Assembly (NCBI GenBank): GCA_964613795.1
Contig: CAZTJR010000004.1
Coordinates: 62,001-126,000, forward strand
DNA from: Chromatocurvus sp964613795
GTDB taxonomy: Bacteria > Pseudomonadota > Gammaproteobacteria > Pseudomonadales > Halieaceae
Length of the DNA: 64,000 bases
Direction of reading: 5' to 3'
Shown here one piece after another: positions 32,946 through 42,758 of this stretch (position 1 is the first letter of the stretch; each line of letters begins with the position of its first letter). Made by a program: the position numbers and the translations under genes. The notes under the pieces were generated by a model that saw only the letters and a list, made by a program, of their open reading frames with translations, did not search any database and was not told the DNA's origin.

Positions 32946-33908
32946 TCAGGCCAGCAGCACGCCCAGGAATATGAGCGCCCCCGCGGCCGCTGTCGCCAGC
33001 ACAAGGTACGCCAGCGACAGCAGCAACCACTTCCAGAGCGTCAGAGGCCAGCTCTGGGCATAGACCCGCTTCAGCGATAGCAGGAAATACGTGGGCATCC
33101 ACACGGCGAGGGCCGTTTCCATACCATCGAGTACGGAGGACAGCGATTCCAGCCCGCCCCGGCTCGCCGCGGACGCAGCGGTCTGCAGCCCCACCAGCAG
33201 CAGAATGGCAAGAAACAGGAAGGCGTGACCGTGTACGGCGTGGATGAGGTGTTCAACGTAATAGCGCCCTGCGAACGGATAGCTAAGGCGCATCATCAGC
33301 GCGAACAGGGGGACAAGAAACAGCATGCTCCTTGGGATCATCTCGATCAGATCGCCGATGAAGTCATTCGGATCGTTCCGGATACGCTCGGCGCTTCGCT
33401 GCAGTCGCGCCTCCAGCTGGCGATTGTTCTCGGGAGACAGCCAGGGCATGTTCACAAAAATCCGCCCATCGATGAATTCCACGCCCTGCAACTCTGAAGC
33501 CAGCCTGTCGCGTGGCTCCGTTTCGCCGGCCTCCAGCGCAGCCTCGTCCGGCGCGATCGTTATCACACGCTCACCCCCGGTCTGGTTTAGCAGCCAGAGA
33601 AAGAATATGCAGACCAGGCTGGTGACCAGGAACAGCCGCAGGGGCGGCACATAGCGGTAGCGTCGACCGGCGATATACTCGCAGGTGAGAAAACCGGGGC
33701 GAAAAAACAGCGCAGACAGCGTTCTGGCCGCCCGGGACCGGAAGCTGAAGACGTCCTCAAACAGCTCGTGAACCAGCGCGCCAAAGAAGCGGATGGCCGA
33801 CCTGTCAGGCTGGCCGCAGGCATGGCAATAGGGGCCGCTGAGCGCTGTATTGCAATTCTTGCAGGTGCTGGTGGTCTCGTTCTGATCCGTCACTGTTGTG
33901 CGCGCCAA
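32946..33908 (-). CDS. DUF3667 membrane protein with zinc ribbon
   Basis: Seen: an N-terminal zinc-ribbon (CKNCNTALSGPYCHACGQ), the conserved VHELFEDVFSFRSRAARTLS with PGFLTCEYIAGRRYRYVPPL, then a transmembrane segment (LFLVTSLVCIFFLWLL). A roughly 110-residue soluble loop follows, then three or four more helices to the end. This is the layout of the DUF3667 family, whose role is unknown. Length 320. It stands alone and converges on yghU. Confidence 0.85.
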   Translation of the reverse strand: MARTTVTDQNETTSTCKNCNTALSGPYCHACGQPDRSAIRFFGALVHELFEDVFSFRSRAARTLSALFFRPGFLTCEYIAGRRYRYVPPLRLFLVTSLVCIFFLWLLNQTGGERVITIAPDEAALEAGETEPRDRLASELQGVEFIDGRIFVNMPWLSPENNRQLEARLQRSAERIRNDPNDFIGDLIEMIPRSMLFLVPLFALMMRLSYPFAGRYYVEHLIHAVHGHAFLFLAILLLVGLQTAASAASRGGLESLSSVLDGMETALAVWMPTYFLLSLKRVYAQSWPLTLWKWLLLSLAYLVLATAAAGALIFLGVLLA

Positions 33909-34071
33909 ACGGCGCTGGTCCCAGGCAGTTGTGGAAAGGCGAAGATAGCATCAGTTTACAGAAGTTAAAAAGGAGAAGCCGGCATTCTGAAGACGAGAAC
34001 CCGTCACCGCCGCGCTTGTTCCCCGCCGCTCAACACCGTAAATTGCAGTCTGCAACCAAGAGGAGAATTGC

Positions 34072-34473
34072 ATGGGCACGAAACTGGACGCCGTTCGCCA
34101 TCTCATTGCCTGCTGGGAGCGCCGCGATATTGACGCCGTGCTGGCCTGTCTGAGCGATGACATTGAATATTACTGGGACATGGGCGCCCGTCCGATCCGC
34201 AGCAAGGAGACCATGCGCAAGTTTCTCACCAATTACTCGGGAAACTACGAACAGAAGCGCTGGGATATCCTCAACCATGCGGAAAATGGCGAGCTGCTGC
34301 TAGTCGAAGGTCACGAGGAACTCTGGGACAACGAACATCAGCGCACGATTCAACAGCCGTTCATGCAAGCCTATGAATTCCGCGACGGCCTGATCTTACG
34401 CTGGCGCGACTACTATGACTCGAAGAACATGGCGCCTCCTGAGCAGGCGGACGCGGCGTCCGGCAATGACTGA
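34072..34473 (+). CDS. NTF2-like protein, limonene-epoxide-hydrolase type
   Basis: A 133-residue cone-shaped NTF2-like fold: LIACWERRDIDAVLACLSDD at the start and the conserved GLILRWRDYYD at the end. Related enzymes include limonene-1,2-epoxide hydrolase and ketosteroid isomerase, but the substrate here is unknown. GAGGAG precedes the ATG. Followed after 84 nt by an SDR on the same strand. Confidence 0.8.
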   Translation: MGTKLDAVRHLIACWERRDIDAVLACLSDDIEYYWDMGARPIRSKETMRKFLTNYSGNYEQKRWDILNHAENGELLLVEGHEELWDNEHQRTIQQPFMQAYEFRDGLILRWRDYYDSKNMAPPEQADAASGND

Positions 34474-34557
34474 CCGCGCTGTCGTAGCCGGCGCGAGGCA
34501 CGGCAGGCCACGCCTCTCCTGACACACCACCGAACACGCCCACAACGGAGCAGAAAC

Positions 34558-35316
34558 ATGCAGGTAAAAAACAGCGTCGCCATTGTTACCGGCGCTAATC
34601 GCGGCATCGGCGAGGCATTCGTGCGCGAACTGCTGGCGGCCGGCGCAAGCAAGGTCTACGTCGGTGCACGCCAGCTGGAAAACGCCGATCGTCTGCAGAA
34701 GGCCTTTCCCAATCGCGCAGTTGCCGTTGCCCTCGACGTTACGGACGATGCGTCGGTCAGTGCCGCGGCAGCCGCCTGCGGCGATGTATCGATTGTCATC
34801 AACAACGCCGGCGCCTTCCACAATGAACGCTTGCTGGGCGCCGACAGCATGGACGCCGCCCGCAATGAGATGGATGTGAACTATTTCGGGCCGCTGGCCA
34901 TGTCACGCGCCTTCGCGCCCATTCTGGCAAACAATGGCGGCGGAGCGATCATCAACGTGCTGTCGGTGGGGGCCATCCTCGCGGTGCCCAATATGGGCGG
35001 CTACAGTCCGTCGAAGTTCGCGGCACACGCACTGACCACCATCCTGCGCGCGGAACTGGCAGATCAGGAAACCCAGGTCGGCTGCCTGATCGTCGGCTCG
35101 GTGGACACACGCATGGCAAGCCATGTTGCCGGCAGTAAGGAAAAGCCGGAAGATATCGCCCGGGCCGGCATCAAGGCTATCGAGAAAAACATTCATGAAA
35201 TGGACACCGACATCTTCGCGCTGACCACGCGCGCCGCGCTGCACCGTGACCCGGCGACGCTGGAAAAGCGCATGGCGGCCACGGTGCATGCTACGGATCT
35301 TTCTACGGGCCGCTGA
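34558..35316 (+). CDS. Short-chain dehydrogenase/reductase
   Basis: A 252-residue SDR with VTGANRGIG at 10-18, NNAG, and the catalytic YSPSK. ARQLEN after the second strand, with Arg, favours NADP(H). Its position between an NTF2-like and a DUF1295 gene suggests lipid or terpenoid metabolism, which is only inferred. Confidence 0.9.
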   Translation: MQVKNSVAIVTGANRGIGEAFVRELLAAGASKVYVGARQLENADRLQKAFPNRAVAVALDVTDDASVSAAAAACGDVSIVINNAGAFHNERLLGADSMDAARNEMDVNYFGPLAMSRAFAPILANNGGGAIINVLSVGAILAVPNMGGYSPSKFAAHALTTILRAELADQETQVGCLIVGSVDTRMASHVAGSKEKPEDIARAGIKAIEKNIHEMDTDIFALTTRAALHRDPATLEKRMAATVHATDLSTGR

Positions 35317-35359
35317 TTCGTAAGCCGCCTACCCGACCTTATCAAGGAGAAGCCTCACC

Positions 35360-36160
35360 ATGGAGTTACTGCTGACCGTCCTCGGCACCAACCTGCTGAT
35401 CGTGATGACCCTGATGACCGCCCTGTGGATGCTCAGCATTCCCCTGCGCGACGTCTCTTTCATCGACAGCTTCTGGGCGCTCGGCATGGTGATCGTGGCC
35501 GGCACGACCTACGCCATGGTGGGCGACGGCGCCGCGCGCCAGCAGCTGCTGCTGCTCCTCACCGCTATCTGGGGCATACGCCTGGGCCTGCACCTGTTCC
35601 TGCGCTGGCGGCGCGAAGGCGCCGACCGCCGCTACGTGGCGCTGCTGGCCAAGGCGCCAGGCAATCCGCATCTGTTCAGCCTGCGCAAGGTGTTTCTCCT
35701 GCAGGGCCCGCTGCTGTGGCTGGTGGCGCTCCCGGTGCAGCTCGGACAGATCGAGACCACGCCGGCATCGCTGGGCATTGTCGCTATGCTGGGCGCGGCC
35801 CTCGCGGTGACTGGTATTCTGTTCGAAACAGTGGGTGACTGGCAGCTGGCCCGCTTCAAGGCCGATCCGGCCAGCGAAGGCCAGGTCATGGACAAGGGAC
35901 TGTGGCGCTACACCAGGCACCCGAACTATTTTGGCGATGCCTGTGTGTGGTGGGGTCTCTATCTTATCGCGGCAGAGACGGCGACCGGGCGCTGGGCCAT
36001 CGTCTCGCCGATCTTCCTGACCTTTATTCTGGTGAAGTGGAGCGGCGCCGCCCTGCTCGAGCGTCGCCTGAAGCGCTCACGCCCCGGCTATGTCGACTAT
36101 ATCGAGCGCACCAGCAGCTTCTTTCCCTGGCCGCCAAAAGCACCGAAATCGGAATCCTGA
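35360..36160 (+). CDS. DUF1295 (steroid 5-alpha-reductase-like) membrane protein
   Basis: A 266-residue membrane protein with about six transmembrane helices and the C-terminal signature GLWRYTRHPNYFGDACVWWG of the isoprenylcysteine methyltransferase / 5-alpha-reductase superfamily. The conserved FIDSFWALGMV near residue 35 is typical of DUF1295. The reaction is not known. Preceded by AAGGAG 10 nt before the ATG. Confidence 0.9.
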   Translation: MELLLTVLGTNLLIVMTLMTALWMLSIPLRDVSFIDSFWALGMVIVAGTTYAMVGDGAARQQLLLLLTAIWGIRLGLHLFLRWRREGADRRYVALLAKAPGNPHLFSLRKVFLLQGPLLWLVALPVQLGQIETTPASLGIVAMLGAALAVTGILFETVGDWQLARFKADPASEGQVMDKGLWRYTRHPNYFGDACVWWGLYLIAAETATGRWAIVSPIFLTFILVKWSGAALLERRLKRSRPGYVDYIERTSSFFPWPPKAPKSES

Positions 36161-36222
36161 CGCGACGCTCATAACAGGGCTGCCTGCGCGCGCAGGCAGC
36201 CGCATTGGCAAGTCCACACTGA

Positions 36223-37764
36223 TCAGGTATCGCGCGTGCTTACCGTATAATCCGTCCTCACTGCGGAATCCGGACTGTAGGCATCTTCCACCACGCGGTA
36301 GTCCGTACGCCAGTCGTCCTGCGTCACGCTGCAGCGCAGATAACCGCGTTGATCACCGTTCGTGTAGCGCACGTGCGGGTTGTAAGGCTGCGCCGTGTGC
36401 ACGCGATCGGCCCAGGGGCAGTGTGAGGCGATGGAGGTGGACGCAAATTCCCAGCCGACCTGCGGCGAACGCGCATCCAGGGGATCGCGATGGAGGGTCG
36501 AAGCGTTAGCGCAGTGCCAGTCGCCGCTCAGCACCACCGTGTTCTCCCGCCCGCTCATAGCATCGACAAGCCGCTGTCGCTGGCGTGGGTAGCCATCCCA
36601 CTGATCCATGTTGACGTCTGGCCGCGCGGGATCGTCGCTGTAGTTAAACGGCGCAAACCAGGTCTGCTGGGCCAGCACGTTGAATGCCGCATTACCGCGC
36701 TTCAGCGAGTCCAGCAGCCAGCGTTCCTGTGCATCGCCCAACATGGTGCGGTTACGGTCTTCCAGCATGGCTGTTGCTGCTTCGGGCGAGACACGATCCA
36801 CGGGGATCTGGTCAGAGCGGTACTGGCGGGTGTCGAGCAGATGCACCAGGGCCGGGCCGAAGCGGTACGCTCCATAAAGTGACAGGCTCGAATCGAGTCC
36901 GCGAATCCGCGGCGGTTCACGCAAAGGCATGTGCTCGTAATAGGCGCGGAAGGCGGCCTGACGACGAACACGGAACTCAACGTCCGTTTGCTTCCAGGGA
37001 TCCTGCGGGGTGAGGCCGGCCCAATTGTTGTCTACCTCGTGATCATCCATGGCAACAATCCACGGACTCGCGGCGTGGGCTGCCTGCAGGTCGCTGTCCA
37101 GGCGATAGAGTGCGTAGCGGTTACGGTAATCCCACAGGGTCACGATTTCGGCGCTGTTATTCTGGCGCACGGTGCGATAAGTGAACGTCTTTCCATTCGA
37201 TTCACGCGTGCGCTCACCGATTGCCCCGATGCCACCCTCGTAAATGTAGTCACCCACGTGGATAACACAATCTGGCGCCCAGGCGGCCATGTCTGCATAG
37301 GCAGCGTAAAAGCCGCTTTCATAGGACTGGCAGGTGGCAACGGCGAGTTTCACGTCGCGCGCCAGCGGGTCACTGGTGCGGGTGCGGCCTACCGGGCTCT
37401 CATCCTCACCGAGATAGAACTGGTACCAGTATTCGCGCCCGGGATCCAGACCTTCCAGAATCACGTGTACGCTGTGGCCTACATTCTCATCCGTCGTAAA
37501 CAGACCGTCGCGCACGGTGCGCTTCATCGCTTCGTCACTGCACACCCGGTAACGAACATCCACCGGCCCGTAAGGCATACCGCCGCCGTTCAGCGGATCC
37601 GGCGCAAGACGCGTCCACAGCACGCAGCCATCCGGCGAGGGACTGCCCGAAGCCACGCCAAGCGTAAAAGGATAGTCCCGGGCGGCGCCCACAAGACCCG
37701 ACAGGGCAGGTGTCGCAAGCACTACCGAGCCGCTGGTGAGAATAAAACGTCTGCGTGAAATCAT
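36223..37764 (-). CDS. phoD: PhoD-family alkaline phosphatase
   Basis: A secreted phosphodiesterase/phosphomonoesterase that releases phosphate from organic esters. Seen: a twin-arginine signal (SRRRFILTSGSVVLATPALS), an N-terminal beta domain (FTLGVASGSPSPDGCVLWTR), then the metallophosphatase domain with CVIHVGDYIYEGG, VAMDDHEVDNNW and VVLSGDWHCANAS. The usual Cys after TAATCQS-like strand is present (LAVATCQSYESG). Length 513. It lies just downstream of a PHP-gene remnant and a TonB receptor. Confidence 0.93.
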   Translation of the reverse strand: MISRRRFILTSGSVVLATPALSGLVGAARDYPFTLGVASGSPSPDGCVLWTRLAPDPLNGGGMPYGPVDVRYRVCSDEAMKRTVRDGLFTTDENVGHSVHVILEGLDPGREYWYQFYLGEDESPVGRTRTSDPLARDVKLAVATCQSYESGFYAAYADMAAWAPDCVIHVGDYIYEGGIGAIGERTRESNGKTFTYRTVRQNNSAEIVTLWDYRNRYALYRLDSDLQAAHAASPWIVAMDDHEVDNNWAGLTPQDPWKQTDVEFRVRRQAAFRAYYEHMPLREPPRIRGLDSSLSLYGAYRFGPALVHLLDTRQYRSDQIPVDRVSPEAATAMLEDRNRTMLGDAQERWLLDSLKRGNAAFNVLAQQTWFAPFNYSDDPARPDVNMDQWDGYPRQRQRLVDAMSGRENTVVLSGDWHCANASTLHRDPLDARSPQVGWEFASTSIASHCPWADRVHTAQPYNPHVRYTNGDQRGYLRCSVTQDDWRTDYRVVEDAYSPDSAVRTDYTVSTRDT

Positions 37765-37766
37765 GT

Positions 37767-38003
37767 CTATTCTCCCTGGCGTTTCGCATTGACAACAACG
37801 AGGCGTGCCAGTACCTCTTCGATATCCTCGCCGCAGCTGTAGACCGAACGCGCCGGCGGCGCATCACCGTCGCTCCACCAACTGTGAGTATGGGTGTTGC
37901 CGCGCCACCAGCGCGCCTCGTCGGCCTGCGCCGCGCCAAGCGCAAGAATTGACAGGGACAAGAGGGCGAATACACGCGTTGCTACTGACCTGTGTTTAAA
38001 CAT
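37767..38003 (-). pseudogene. Remnant of an exported PHP-domain protein
   Basis: The short frame has a good ribosome site (AAGGAG) and a signal peptide (VATRVFALLSLSILALGAAQ), followed by ARWWRGNTHTHSWWSDGDAPP, the exact opening of exported PHP-domain metallohydrolases, which are normally several hundred residues longer. It then switches to an unrelated short end (CGEDIEEVLARLVVVNAKRQ) and stops, 78 residues in all. I read it as a large internal deletion. The frame is also open further upstream to 38069. The ribosome site of phoD lies in its last codons. Confidence 0.65.
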
Positions 38004-38088
38004 GGGAAGCTCCTTGATGAGGTTCTGGCAATAACGAGAATCCGTCAGGCATGTCTGGGGAATCGACATGCCTGACGGCTACGCTTAC

Positions 38089-40731
38089 TTAAAAGCTGTA
38101 CTCGTACTGCAGCCAGAAGGAGCGCGGCTTGCCGTTCCATCCATATTGATAGTAGTACTCCGGATCAAAGCGACCGATCTCGCCGCGGACGCCGGCGCGG
38201 GATACGCGCTGGTCGGCGCTGGCGCTGGCACGCTCGAAATAATCCTCATCGAAGAGATTCACGGCGCGCAGCAGGAATCGATGCTGCTGTGAATCACCCA
38301 TGAAGTACTGCACTGAGCCATTCACGACTACGTAGTCGCCGAAGTTGAGGTCGGGATTGGTGCGCTGGCCATTTTCGTCGACCAGCCGCCCATTGGTGTT
38401 TCCGGCGTAGGCCCACTCCGGGCCCTGGAAGCGCGTGTTGAGCGCGATGACCCAGCGCTCCGTCGGCCGGAAGCTGATCTGCGTGGCAGCGGACCACTCA
38501 GGACGTTCCGACGACTGGCGCTCGCTATCGCTGCCCGCAGCGCCAGGCACCACGAAGTCCTGCGCCACTCCGGTCCCCGCTGCCAGCGCGGTGGCACCGA
38601 AAAGCGGATTCGGCTCCAGCGATTCCATATCGGTGAAGGTAAAGTCAAAGTCCCAGTTGGCGATATTGAATGAAGCATCCAGCGTGATGCCCTGAATCTC
38701 CTGCACCTGGTCGCGGTTGAAGCTGACTACCTCATTGCCGTTCAACACGCCGGCATTGAACTGCTGCAGGGCGAACTGGCAGAAACCCGTGGGACGCCGG
38801 ATATTCTGTACAACATCGGTCTCGCCGGTCAGTGCACCCACTTCAGGGCAGACGCGCTCAACCGAGCTGGCGCCGAACAGATCATCGATTTCGGTATCGA
38901 AATAGCCGAGTTCGATATTGTAGGTGCCGCCCATGGCCTCACCATTGATACCAAAGCCCAGGCTGTAGGTCTCCACCGACTGTGTCTGCAGTTCGGAGTT
39001 GATGACCCGGCCCTGTCGCGCGCCGATTTCCGTGAGGGTCGGGTTACTGTAGGAGGTGCCACCGTTCGAGCGCAAATAGAAACCACCCGGGAGCTCCTGG
39101 CGGAAGCCGTACTTCCAGATCATCTCGTCATCGTAGGGATCATTGAAGTCATTCCGCACGGCAACAGAAAAGTTGGTGCCGTTGAGGAAATCCAGGCTCA
39201 CCTGCAGATCGGCGTAGACACCGGTGCTGCTCACTTCGTCGTCGGTCATCCCGTACTCGTCTTCAGAGTCATCGAAGTAAGTGATGTTCTGCACGCCGAA
39301 CACTGTGGTGAACGTATCGTTCCACTCCGTGCGCACCCGACCATTGATTCCCAGGTCGATATAGCCGGCACGGAACTGATCGACATCACCGAAGCCCTTG
39401 GTCGGCACACCGCTGCCAAAACTGGCCGTACTCTGGATCACCGTGCCAATCGGGCTGCCGACAGGGAACGGGTTGTCGAATGTACCGTAGGGATTCCCAT
39501 CGTCATCCACGTAAAAGCCTTCCTGGGCGGAGACTGCAGCGAGGCCACGATTGCCGAAGGGGTTGGTGACACAGCCCGCGGGCAGAGCATCGACGCCGTT
39601 GGCGAAGCTTTCGAAGTCAGCTGCGGTGTCAAAGCCGGTGATGCCCTGCTGCGCTGCAATGGCCTGAACGTCAGGGCTCAGGTCCTGCAGCCGGGGTGTG
39701 TTGCAGATGCGCGCATCCAGTTCGGTGTTGTAGATTTTTGGCGCGACGTAATACCCTTCGACGTCGATCGTTGTGTTCTCGCGGAAACGCGACTTGAAAG
39801 ACATGTTGTACATAGGGAATTCAGTGTAGTTCGGCTGGTAAACCGTGATGTTCGGGAACGAGTCACGGAAGTCCACGGTGGCGTATTGCGCCCCCAGCCG
39901 CAGCTCTGTCTCGTCACCGATCTGCCAGTGATACTTGGCGCCGAGCAGATTATAGGCGTAGGGAAACTCGTGGTAACCGCCGAGGGCAATGACATTGTCG
40001 ACGTGCGCCTCCCGATCAAACAGCTCATGCGCAGAGGTTTCGTAGGAGCGACCGAACAACATGATGGAGTGGTTGTCAGTACCGAACAGTGGCATGGAGA
40101 CGTTGCCATACATCTCGCGCGTATCAAAAGCACCACCGTAGACGCCAAACTCACCCTGGACCTGCTCTCCAGCGTAGGGCTGCTTGTAGTTGACGCGGAC
40201 CACGCCGAGGCCACCGTTGCCGCCATAATAAAGGCTCTGTCCGCCGCGGAAGACTTCGACGCTTTCGATCATTCGCGGATCGATGCTCGTTGCCGGCCAG
40301 ATGCTCTCCAGCGGTGTGCCGCGGTCGAAGGTGGGCATACCGTCCAGAAGAAGCAGCGTATCGCGGTCGGTGCCGCCGTCGATGCGGATGGTAAATTCGC
40401 CCTCATCCGGTGAATAGCCGATGTTGGCGCCGCGGATAAGACCCGCCGCCAGCTCACCGAAGTTGGTGAAACCGCCGGTTTCAATCTTAGCTGCGTCAAT
40501 CAACTGTACCTGGGTGCCGTAGCGGGTGAAGTCGATCGCCGTTTGCGAGAGCTGTTCGGTAACGCGGCGGCCCTCGACAATGACCTCTTCTATGCGGTTT
40601 CCGTTGGCGTTTGCAGGTTCTTCGTCAGACTGGCCTAGCGACGTCATTGACGCGCAGGCGCAGGCGATGCCGACAAACAATGGTGTACGCGGGAATACGC
40701 GTTGTGAGCGATGCTTTCTATTCTGATTCAA
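38089..40731 (-). CDS. TonB-dependent outer-membrane receptor
   Basis: Seen: a signal peptide ending near SMTSLGQ, a TonB-box-like segment (EEVIVEGRR), a plug domain with DTLLLLDGMPTFDRG, MIESVEVFRGGQSLYYGGNG and VRVNYKQP, then a long beta-barrel ending in FWLQYEYSF with a terminal aromatic residue. Length 880. It lies in the same direction as phoD with about 85 nt to the PHP remnant, so an organophosphate-linked ligand is possible; nothing in the sequence names the ligand. Confidence 0.93.
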   Translation of the reverse strand: MNQNRKHRSQRVFPRTPLFVGIACACASMTSLGQSDEEPANANGNRIEEVIVEGRRVTEQLSQTAIDFTRYGTQVQLIDAAKIETGGFTNFGELAAGLIRGANIGYSPDEGEFTIRIDGGTDRDTLLLLDGMPTFDRGTPLESIWPATSIDPRMIESVEVFRGGQSLYYGGNGGLGVVRVNYKQPYAGEQVQGEFGVYGGAFDTREMYGNVSMPLFGTDNHSIMLFGRSYETSAHELFDREAHVDNVIALGGYHEFPYAYNLLGAKYHWQIGDETELRLGAQYATVDFRDSFPNITVYQPNYTEFPMYNMSFKSRFRENTTIDVEGYYVAPKIYNTELDARICNTPRLQDLSPDVQAIAAQQGITGFDTAADFESFANGVDALPAGCVTNPFGNRGLAAVSAQEGFYVDDDGNPYGTFDNPFPVGSPIGTVIQSTASFGSGVPTKGFGDVDQFRAGYIDLGINGRVRTEWNDTFTTVFGVQNITYFDDSEDEYGMTDDEVSSTGVYADLQVSLDFLNGTNFSVAVRNDFNDPYDDEMIWKYGFRQELPGGFYLRSNGGTSYSNPTLTEIGARQGRVINSELQTQSVETYSLGFGINGEAMGGTYNIELGYFDTEIDDLFGASSVERVCPEVGALTGETDVVQNIRRPTGFCQFALQQFNAGVLNGNEVVSFNRDQVQEIQGITLDASFNIANWDFDFTFTDMESLEPNPLFGATALAAGTGVAQDFVVPGAAGSDSERQSSERPEWSAATQISFRPTERWVIALNTRFQGPEWAYAGNTNGRLVDENGQRTNPDLNFGDYVVVNGSVQYFMGDSQQHRFLLRAVNLFDEDYFERASASADQRVSRAGVRGEIGRFDPEYYYQYGWNGKPRSFWLQYEYSF

Positions 40732-40909
40732 AATGACCCCTTCTCCTAGCTTCTATGCCGCGCCCCCGCAGATCCGTTAATAGCGCGACAGGACTGAGTA
40801 GTTGCAGGTGCGGGAGAAAATTATCCCCGCCCTTGGGTATAAGCTAGGTGAAGGGTGTTACGTTTCTGTGGTGTTGCCGTTACGGTTCGATGAAGGTTTT
40901 ACGTCCGCC

Positions 40910-40927
40910 ATGTCACGGTGCTGTCAT
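40910..40927 (+). promoter_or_regulatory. Candidate Pho box
   Basis: ATGTCAC-GGTG-CTGTCAT is two 7-nt direct repeats with 4-nt spacing; 13 of 14 half-site positions fit the PhoB pattern CTGTCAT/C. It lies about 180 nt upstream of the TonB receptor, but it points the opposite way from that gene, and no plus-strand gene follows. Its function is doubtful. Confidence 0.25.
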
Positions 40928-40972
40928 CTGAGCAAGACCGACACGACTGTGCCGGTGACATTAAAGGCTCAC

Positions 40973-41353
40973 TCAGGCCATCAGCGCCTGCGTATGCGCG
41001 CTGTCCAGATACTCATCAAGCGACACGATCAGACCGTTCTCGATCTTGATAATGGCACAGGCTGGCATAGCGAATTCCTCGCCGTTCGCCAGCGTGCCCC
41101 GCACCACGTGCTCCTGATAGAAGCCACCGGGGATCGCTTCCCGGCGCTTGATATCGTAGCGCAGGTTCCTGAGCTTTCGGTGCATCCACTGCAGGGACTT
41201 CAGGTTCTCCTCCAGTGGCTGGAATCGCTGGTCGAAGTTGTGCCAGATACGCGCGTCCGGCGTATACAGGCTGCGTGTCGCATCGACATCGCAGGCTTCG
41301 AGACAGGCCATCAGGCGTTCGCCGATCTGGAGATAATCATTGTGACTGGTCAT
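40973..41353 (-). CDS. NTF2-like (SnoaL-type) protein
   Basis: A 126-residue NTF2-like fold: RLMACLEACDVDATRSLYTP at the start, DARIWHNFDQ, and the C-terminal IENGLIVSLDEYLDSAH. Such proteins can be small isomerases or hydrolases; no catalytic call is possible. It stands between the TonB receptor promoter region and dinB. Confidence 0.8.
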   Translation of the reverse strand: MTSHNDYLQIGERLMACLEACDVDATRSLYTPDARIWHNFDQRFQPLEENLKSLQWMHRKLRNLRYDIKRREAIPGGFYQEHVVRGTLANGEEFAMPACAIIKIENGLIVSLDEYLDSAHTQALMA

Positions 41354-41431
41354 ATCAGGCTCTACTCAATAAAAAGACGCCGAAAAGGGTAGCACAGGCC
41401 GCGGCGTGCACTGCGGACCAACGCACAGCCC

Positions 41432-42580
41432 TCAGAACTGAAGGTGGTACTGCGCCGGCGGCTCGGCGAGATCTGCGAATGCCGTGTCACCGCCGGTGCC
41501 GTCGTCTGCGGCCTGCACCGTGCGCAGACCCGCGGGCTCCAGTGCAGACAGCGCCAGACCCAGGAGACGAACGCCCCGGTCCAGCGGCAGCAGCCTGGAC
41601 AGCAGAACGTCAGCGCACTGCGCCAGCGCCGCCCGCGTGGCAATGGGCACTGTCGGCGAGCAGGCGCGGGTGATCTGCTGAAAATCCGCAAACTTCACCT
41701 TCAGCGTCAGGGTGCCGCCCTGGGCACCCTGGCGCTCGATACGGGGCCAGACAATCTCCACAATCTGCGTCAGCGCCGACCGCAGGGCATATTCACCGCT
41801 CAGGTCCGCGTCCCAGGTGCGCTCGGCACCAATGGATTTGCGCTGGCGGTCCGGGCGCACGGGGCGTCCATCCTGTCCCCGGCTGGCGCGGTAGAGGTAC
41901 AGCGCCTGTTTGCCGAAGTGCTGCTGCAGAAAGGCCAGCGAGCAATCACGGATATCGGCACCGGTATGGATGCCGAGCGCCGCCATGCGGGCGGCCGTTT
42001 TCGGGCCGACACCGTGAAAACGCTGTGCCGGCAGGTTGGCGACAAAGGCGGCCCCGTCATCAGGCAACACCACGAACAGGCCATCCGGCTTATTCTGGTC
42101 AGACGCAACTTTGGCCAGAAACTTGTTGTAGCTGACGCCGGCGCTGGCCGTCAGCCCGGTTTCCGCCAGAATTTCTGCCCGTATGCACTGGGCGACGCGG
42201 ATAGCGCTGCCAATTCCCTGCCTGTCCCGGGTCACGTCCAGATAGGCCTCATCCAGCGACAGCGGCTCAATCAGTTCGCTGTGCCGGGCAAACACCGCGT
42301 GCACCTGGCGAGACACCTCCCGATAACGGTCGAAGCGTGGCTTGACGAACACCAGGTCCGGACAGCGCCGCTTTGCCGTGACCGATGGCATTGCCGAACG
42401 GACACCGAACACCCGTGCCTCGTAGCTCGCCGCCGCCACCACGCCCCGCAAAGCCGATCCGCCAACGGCAACGGGCCTGCCACGCAGTTCCGGGTTATCG
42501 CGCTGCTCGACACTGGCATAGAAAGCATCCATGTCGATGTGAAGGATCTTGCGCGGTAGTGGCGGCTTGCTGTCGGTCAT
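41432..42580 (-). CDS. dinB: DNA polymerase IV
   Basis: A Y-family translesion polymerase. Seen: the metal site LHIDMDAFYASVEQRDNPEL, VGGSALRGVVAAASYEARVF, the second catalytic block LSLDEAYLDVT, then helix-hairpin-helix (FHGVGPKTAARMAALGIHT) and the little-finger domain. Length 382, versus 351 in E. coli. The frame is open far upstream (to 43000), but the family start is MTDSKPPLPRKILHID at 42580. Confidence 0.95.
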   Translation of the reverse strand: MTDSKPPLPRKILHIDMDAFYASVEQRDNPELRGRPVAVGGSALRGVVAAASYEARVFGVRSAMPSVTAKRRCPDLVFVKPRFDRYREVSRQVHAVFARHSELIEPLSLDEAYLDVTRDRQGIGSAIRVAQCIRAEILAETGLTASAGVSYNKFLAKVASDQNKPDGLFVVLPDDGAAFVANLPAQRFHGVGPKTAARMAALGIHTGADIRDCSLAFLQQHFGKQALYLYRASRGQDGRPVRPDRQRKSIGAERTWDADLSGEYALRSALTQIVEIVWPRIERQGAQGGTLTLKVKFADFQQITRACSPTVPIATRAALAQCADVLLSRLLPLDRGVRLLGLALSALEPAGLRTVQAADDGTGGDTAFADLAEPPAQYHLQF

Positions 42581-42758
42581 GCCCGGGATAGTAGGCAGAC
42601 GCCGGGGGTCGGGCAAGTTGGATCGTCGCTTGCGGGTAAACGCAAAGAACTGGCAGGGCCGCAGTTCGTCAATCGGGCCCGGGCATCGCAGCAATCGGCG
42701 TGGCACACGCGCTGGAACTGCTACCATTACGGTAGCTACTGTCACGCAGGCACTGATC

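Noticed and set aside
42719..42735. Inverted repeat GCTACC-N5-GGTAGC upstream of the rhodanese gene
   Set aside because: The stem is only 6 bp and matches no known operator; too weak to list as a regulatory site.
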